Assembly (NCBI GenBank): GCA_016215705.1
Contig: JACRIR010000021.1
Coordinates: 1-8,663, forward strand
Origin: Candidatus Poribacteria bacterium
GTDB lineage: Bacteria > Abyssobacteria > SURF-5
Direction: 5' to 3'
DNA: 8,663 nucleotides
The translations under genes and the position numbers were made by a program. The notes below the pieces were generated by a model. The model was not told where the DNA came from. It saw only the letters and a program-made list of their open reading frames with translations, and ran no database searches. Of the stretch, positions 5,619-8,663 are shown one piece after another (the first letter of the stretch is position 1; every line of letters starts with the position of its first letter).

Positions 5619-8312
5619 GTGAACCTCAAACTTGAGCGGGAAGCCCGGATAGTTGTCATAGGGGGCGGACCTGCGGGCAGTTTCTTCGCCCATTTCATGC
5701 TCACCGCGGGGCCACGCGCGGGCATCAGGCCCGATATAACCATATATGACCGCAAATCATTTCTCGATTATGGCCCAAAAGGCTGCAATATGTGCGCGGG
5801 CGCTATCGGCCACCATCTGGTTGACCATCTCCGTCGAGAGGGTATCCCACTGCCCTCTCGTGTCGTCAGGCAGGAGATAGGGGGCTATGTTCTACACGTG
5901 CGCGACAAGAAGGTGTTTTTGCGACAGGATGAAAAACCCATTTACACGGTCTTTCGCGGCCAGAGCCCGATTCCTCAACCGGCTTCCCCCATCTCTGAAG
6001 ACGCCATCAGTTTCGACCAGTACCTGCTTGACAGCGCCGTTTCTTTGGGCGCGAAGTTTGTTCGGGATAAGGTCACACAGGTGATCTGGCCGGAGAGACC
6101 TTCCGAGAGGGTCCGACTGCTCATGAAAGACGGCGGCGACACAGAGGCGGATTTAGTAGTTGGCGCATTCGGGGTGAACACGAGCCTGCGCCACAAGTTT
6201 ATGGAGGGCTACGAGCCACCGCGCACATGGGTGGCGTGTCAGGCGGAGATGCCGGTCGACCCGGAATTCAACCGCAGGGCATTCGGGGGCAATATCCACG
6301 TCTTTGCGCTGGGAGAGTCGAGGATTCAGTTTGTCGCATTGACTCCAAAGGGTAAGTTCATTACCATTACCGCGATCGGGCCGTCCGTCAAGATGGTGGA
6401 CCTCGATGTGATTCTCCAGCGCCCCGAGTTTCGGCCTTATCTGCCGGAGGGTTGGACCATCACGTGTCATTGTCACCCACATTTCCCGGTGACTGCCGCC
6501 AAGAAGCCGTACAGGGACAGGGGGTTGCTGGTGGGTGACGCTTGCAAGGCCCGATACCTGAAGAACGGAATCGAGTCGGCATATTTCACAGCGTTGTTTG
6601 CCGCGCAGACCTGCCTGAACGTCGGCATAGGCGAGCGCGACCTTGCGAGCTACTATCGCCTCTGCCAGAAGCGATTCGGCTTCGACAACCGCTGCGGCAA
6701 AGTTCTCTTCGCGCTCCACAATGCCGCCGCGGCGCGTCATCGGATTGCCCGGGCGCACCTGATGGTTGCCGAGAGAGAGCGAATGCATGAAAGCCGGGAG
6801 AGGCAGGTTCTCGCCAATTCGCTCTGGAGCATGTTCACGGGCGACGTTCCTTACAAGCGGATATTGAGAGACTTGCTGAGCCCCAAGCTTATCATGCGAT
6901 TGTTATTTGAAACGGGGGTGTCGGCGATATTGAGGAGCGATGCGTGGGATGCTTACGCTGCAAGGAAACTCGGCGATTCGCGCGGTGGCTCAGTGGCGCT
7001 CGCACATGAGCCGCGCAGAGGCGATCGGAAGCTCCGCCTTGCACCCGGAAGTGTGATTGCAGTAATAGGCGGAGGTCCGGGCGGCGTAAGTTGCGCGATC
7101 AGGCTCTTGAAACGGGCGGACGCCGCTCATATTCCCGTGCGTGTGGTGATATTCGAGGGAAAGGACTTCGACAGGCACTATAACCAATGCGTCGGCGCGC
7201 TTTCTCCTCCGCTCGAGAGGATGCTGCGCGAGAGCCTGCGCGTCGAGTTGCCGGAAGAGTTGATCAAACGCCGAATCGAAAGTTACAAGCTTTACAGTGA
7301 CAATGCCCACGTTCTTCTTGAGGGGCCACCTGAGTCCGATCCGACATACACTGTCCGACGAGTCATGTTTGATCGCCTTATGCTCAACAAAGCCCAGGAA
7401 GCCGGCGCGGAGGTGATTCGCAGCCGAGTGACCGGCATCGAGTTTGTCAATGCGAATGGGTTGGACGAGGCGCGTATTTACAGCGAGAGCTTGTATCTGA
7501 GGGCCGACGTCGTCGTGGGCGCGTTCGGGCTCGACGAGGCAATGCTTGACCACTGGGAGCATGCGACAAAGGAGGCAGCGTTCCCGTACAAGAGGCCCCA
7601 GAAGCTGTTAAAGACTTTCGTGACCAAAATCCATACCGACCCCGAGTTCATCGAGTCTGTGCTCGGAAACACCATACATGCTTTCTTGTTGTCCGGATCA
7701 CGGGTGGAATTCGGCGCGGTCACACCCAAGGGTGATCATATCATCGTCAACATTGCGGGAAAGGACGTGCGCTCGCTCGACCTTGACGAGTTCCTGGATC
7801 GGCCCCAGGTGAGAGCCCTTCTCCCTCAATTCGATCGGCGCCTAGTCAACTTCTACGCGGGATATTTCCCGACGACTCCCGCAAGCAATCCATATGGACG
7901 GCGGTACGTTCTCGTGGGCGATGCCACGGGCTGGATGCGGCCCTTCAAGGGGAAAGGCATCAATACGGCGGTCATAAGCGGGATCAGGGCTGCCGACACC
8001 ATTTTCGAGCGTGGTTTTTCACAAAGAGCTTTTGAAGCATATGCTCGAGATTGCGCCGACCTGCGAAAGGACTATTATTATGGGCTGGCCGTCCGCGGCT
8101 TATGTCGCTTCAGCCGCTCGCTCGGGCTTTTCGATTCCGCTCTTCGCGTTGCGCAGAATGACAAACGCCTGCGAGAGATATTCTATACGGCCGTCTCAGG
8201 TGAGGATTCTTACAGGAGCGTACTGTCCCGACTTGCGGGGCCGACTACGTTCCACAAGCTTTTTATGAGTTCGGGCAGGGATTTGCTTGCGCGGCTTCTG
8301 CCGACGGCGTAG
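5619..8312 (+). CDS. Tandem fused FAD oxidoreductase (two geranylgeranyl-reductase-like modules)
   Basis: An 897-residue flavoprotein, about twice the usual 400-450 residues of the family. Numbering is from the TTG at 5613. Module 1 (about 10-445) has the FAD motif IGGGPAG (16-22), acidic D46 closing strand two, CNMCAGAI (58-65), VGAFG (183-187) and the second FAD motif LLVGDA (305-310). Module 2 (about 478-899) repeats the plan: IGGGPGG (485-491), E515, QCVGAL (525-530), VGAFG (635-639) and VLVGDA (766-771) with KGKGINTA. The halves are clearly homologous: DPEF, IH.F, TPKG, DLD..L.RP, FP.T.A..PY and the C-terminal F..G..SY/PY region align. A linker of about 35 residues joins them. Both nucleotide-binding motifs look intact, so both may bind FAD. 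Known relatives reduce isoprenoid double bonds or hydroxylate aromatics; the substrate here is unknown. GTG at 5619 is preferred (GAGGGGG 7 bases ahead); an in-frame TGA at 5604-5606 excludes earlier starts. It is divergent from the ferritin-CDF operon. Confidence 0.88.
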   Translation: MNLKLEREARIVVIGGGPAGSFFAHFMLTAGPRAGIRPDITIYDRKSFLDYGPKGCNMCAGAIGHHLVDHLRREGIPLPSRVVRQEIGGYVLHVRDKKVFLRQDEKPIYTVFRGQSPIPQPASPISEDAISFDQYLLDSAVSLGAKFVRDKVTQVIWPERPSERVRLLMKDGGDTEADLVVGAFGVNTSLRHKFMEGYEPPRTWVACQAEMPVDPEFNRRAFGGNIHVFALGESRIQFVALTPKGKFITITAIGPSVKMVDLDVILQRPEFRPYLPEGWTITCHCHPHFPVTAAKKPYRDRGLLVGDACKARYLKNGIESAYFTALFAAQTCLNVGIGERDLASYYRLCQKRFGFDNRCGKVLFALHNAAAARHRIARAHLMVAERERMHESRERQVLANSLWSMFTGDVPYKRILRDLLSPKLIMRLLFETGVSAILRSDAWDAYAARKLGDSRGGSVALAHEPRRGDRKLRLAPGSVIAVIGGGPGGVSCAIRLLKRADAAHIPVRVVIFEGKDFDRHYNQCVGALSPPLERMLRESLRVELPEELIKRRIESYKLYSDNAHVLLEGPPESDPTYTVRRVMFDRLMLNKAQEAGAEVIRSRVTGIEFVNANGLDEARIYSESLYLRADVVVGAFGLDEAMLDHWEHATKEAAFPYKRPQKLLKTFVTKIHTDPEFIESVLGNTIHAFLLSGSRVEFGAVTPKGDHIIVNIAGKDVRSLDLDEFLDRPQVRALLPQFDRRLVNFYAGYFPTTPASNPYGRRYVLVGDATGWMRPFKGKGINTAVISGIRAADTIFERGFSQRAFEAYARDCADLRKDYYYGLAVRGLCRFSRSLGLFDSALRVAQNDKRLREIFYTAVSGEDSYRSVLSRLAGPTTFHKLFMSSGRDLLARLLPTA

Positions 8313-8368
8313 ATAAAAGGCGAAAGGGAAAGATGATGAATTATGAATGCGGAGGATGCGAAAGGGGG

Positions 8369-8385
8369 CCGCGCGAAGCGCGCGG
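8369..8385. terminator. GC-rich hairpin after the flavoprotein gene
   Basis: CCGCGCG-AAG-CGCGCGG forms a perfect 7-base GC stem with a 3-base loop, followed by TGTTT. It lies 57 bases after the stop codon at 8312. The stem is stable, but the T tract is short and interrupted, so termination here may be partial or factor-assisted. Confidence 0.5.
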
Positions 8386-8450
8386 TGTTTAGGGTTAGTC
8401 GAAATTGGACTCAAGCTTGAGGGTATAGATCAGAGAGATTCTTCGCTTCG

Positions 8451-8557
8451 CTCAGAATGACAGTGAGGGGGCTCAGAATGACAGTGAGGGGGCTCAGAAT
8501 GACAGTGAGGGGGCTCAAGAATGGCGGTGAAGGGGCTCGGGAATGACAATCGTGGGT
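8451..8557. repeat. Tandem repeat array, 21-base unit
   Basis: Three identical 21-base units (8451-8471, 8472-8492, 8493-8513), each starting CTCAGAATGACAG and ending in five G, are followed by two diverged 22-base units (8514-8535 and 8536-8557). The array grows out of a GATTCTTCGCTTCGCTCAGAATGAC sequence just before and across its start, a dispersed repeat seen in many unrelated bacterial genomes. The unit is 7 codons long, so one reverse frame stays open and yields a false repetitive peptide. There are no spacers, so it is not a CRISPR array. Confidence 0.85.
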
Positions 8558-8663
8558 CAAGATTCGAGAAAAGGCTGCGCGATTTTGAGTCATGCGGATG
8601 AGAAGGCCAGGAATACCGGAAAGCAAGATGGAGAAACATGCAAAAGACAATGCAAGAGAATAA

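Larger units (their letters stand above)
8313..8663. other. Non-coding tail with hairpin and tandem repeats
   Basis: No credible gene is present. Besides the hairpin at 8369-8385 and the repeat array at 8451-8557, there is a perfect 12-base palindrome CTCAAGCTTGAG at 8410-8421 and a GAGATTCTTCGCTTCG segment leading into the array. Reverse-strand frames here translate to repetitive text (PLTVILS repeats ending in SEAKNL), a known kind of spurious ORF from this repeat class. A 23-codon frame at 8592-8663 has no ribosome site or homology that I can recognise. Confidence 0.6.

Noticed and set aside
6153-6788. Minus-strand frame of 211 residues (and 6990-7562, 190 residues) opposite the flavoprotein
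   Set aside because: They are antisense to motif-bearing flavoprotein modules, have no recognisable domain or start context, and are typical of GC-rich codon shadows.
8451-8557. Possible CRISPR array
   Set aside because: The 21-base units are directly adjacent with no unique spacers, and no cas gene is present.
8411-8650. Minus-strand frames with PLTVILS/HSERSEESL repeats
   Set aside because: They are products of the 21-base tandem repeat reading open by chance, a well-known class of spurious protein.
8592-8663. A 23-codon plus-strand frame ending at the window edge
   Set aside because: No ribosome site, no homology that I recognise, and low-complexity basic text. It closes with a stop at the edge by chance.

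Overview
The window looks like chromosomal DNA of a free-living, probably uncultivated Gram-negative-type bacterium. I cannot name a lineage. Supporting signs are Shine-Dalgarno-led genes (several with strong AGGAGG-like sites), sigma70-like promoters, likely use of TTG and GTG starts, and intergenic dispersed repeats of kinds common in environmental bacterial genomes (a GGGGACAGACCC palindrome, a CTTCGCTTCGCTCAGAATGAC-type repeat, and CACGAAT/ATTCGTG motifs). No phage, transposase, CRISPR, tRNA or rRNA gene is visible. Eight protein genes are supported.

Left part (1-2784, + strand): a membrane glycosyltransferase of the GT39/ArnT-PMT type (316-1863) and a FabG-like short-chain dehydrogenase (2023-2784). 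Each has its own recognisable promoter. The SDR gene ends in a strong hairpin (2788-2828) that can act as a terminator in both directions.

Middle part (2843-4057, - strand): an apparent three-gene unit running toward the same hairpin. It holds a stand-alone Lrp/AsnC-type ligand-binding (RAM) domain protein, a 151-residue protein resembling the BCAM0308/NMD3-like zinc-ribbon family, and a 147-residue protein with four CxxC pairs. The last two are directly abutted (TGA-ATG).

Metal part (4188-5448, - strand): a ferritin-like protein of the encapsulated-ferritin (EncFtn) family, followed 16 bases later by a cation diffusion facilitator (CDF) metal exporter. All EncFtn iron-site residues are present. 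I see no encapsulin-targeting tail and no shell gene in the window, so this may be a shell-independent iron/metal detoxification pair.

Right part (5619-8312, + strand): transcribed divergently from the ferritin/CDF pair is a very large (897-residue) flavoprotein. It is made of two complete, homologous geranylgeranyl-reductase-like FAD oxidoreductase modules fused head to tail. This is the most unusual object in the window. The first module also carries a CHCHPH cluster that the second lacks. The last 350 bases are non-coding, with a GC-rich hairpin and a short tandem array of 21-base repeats.
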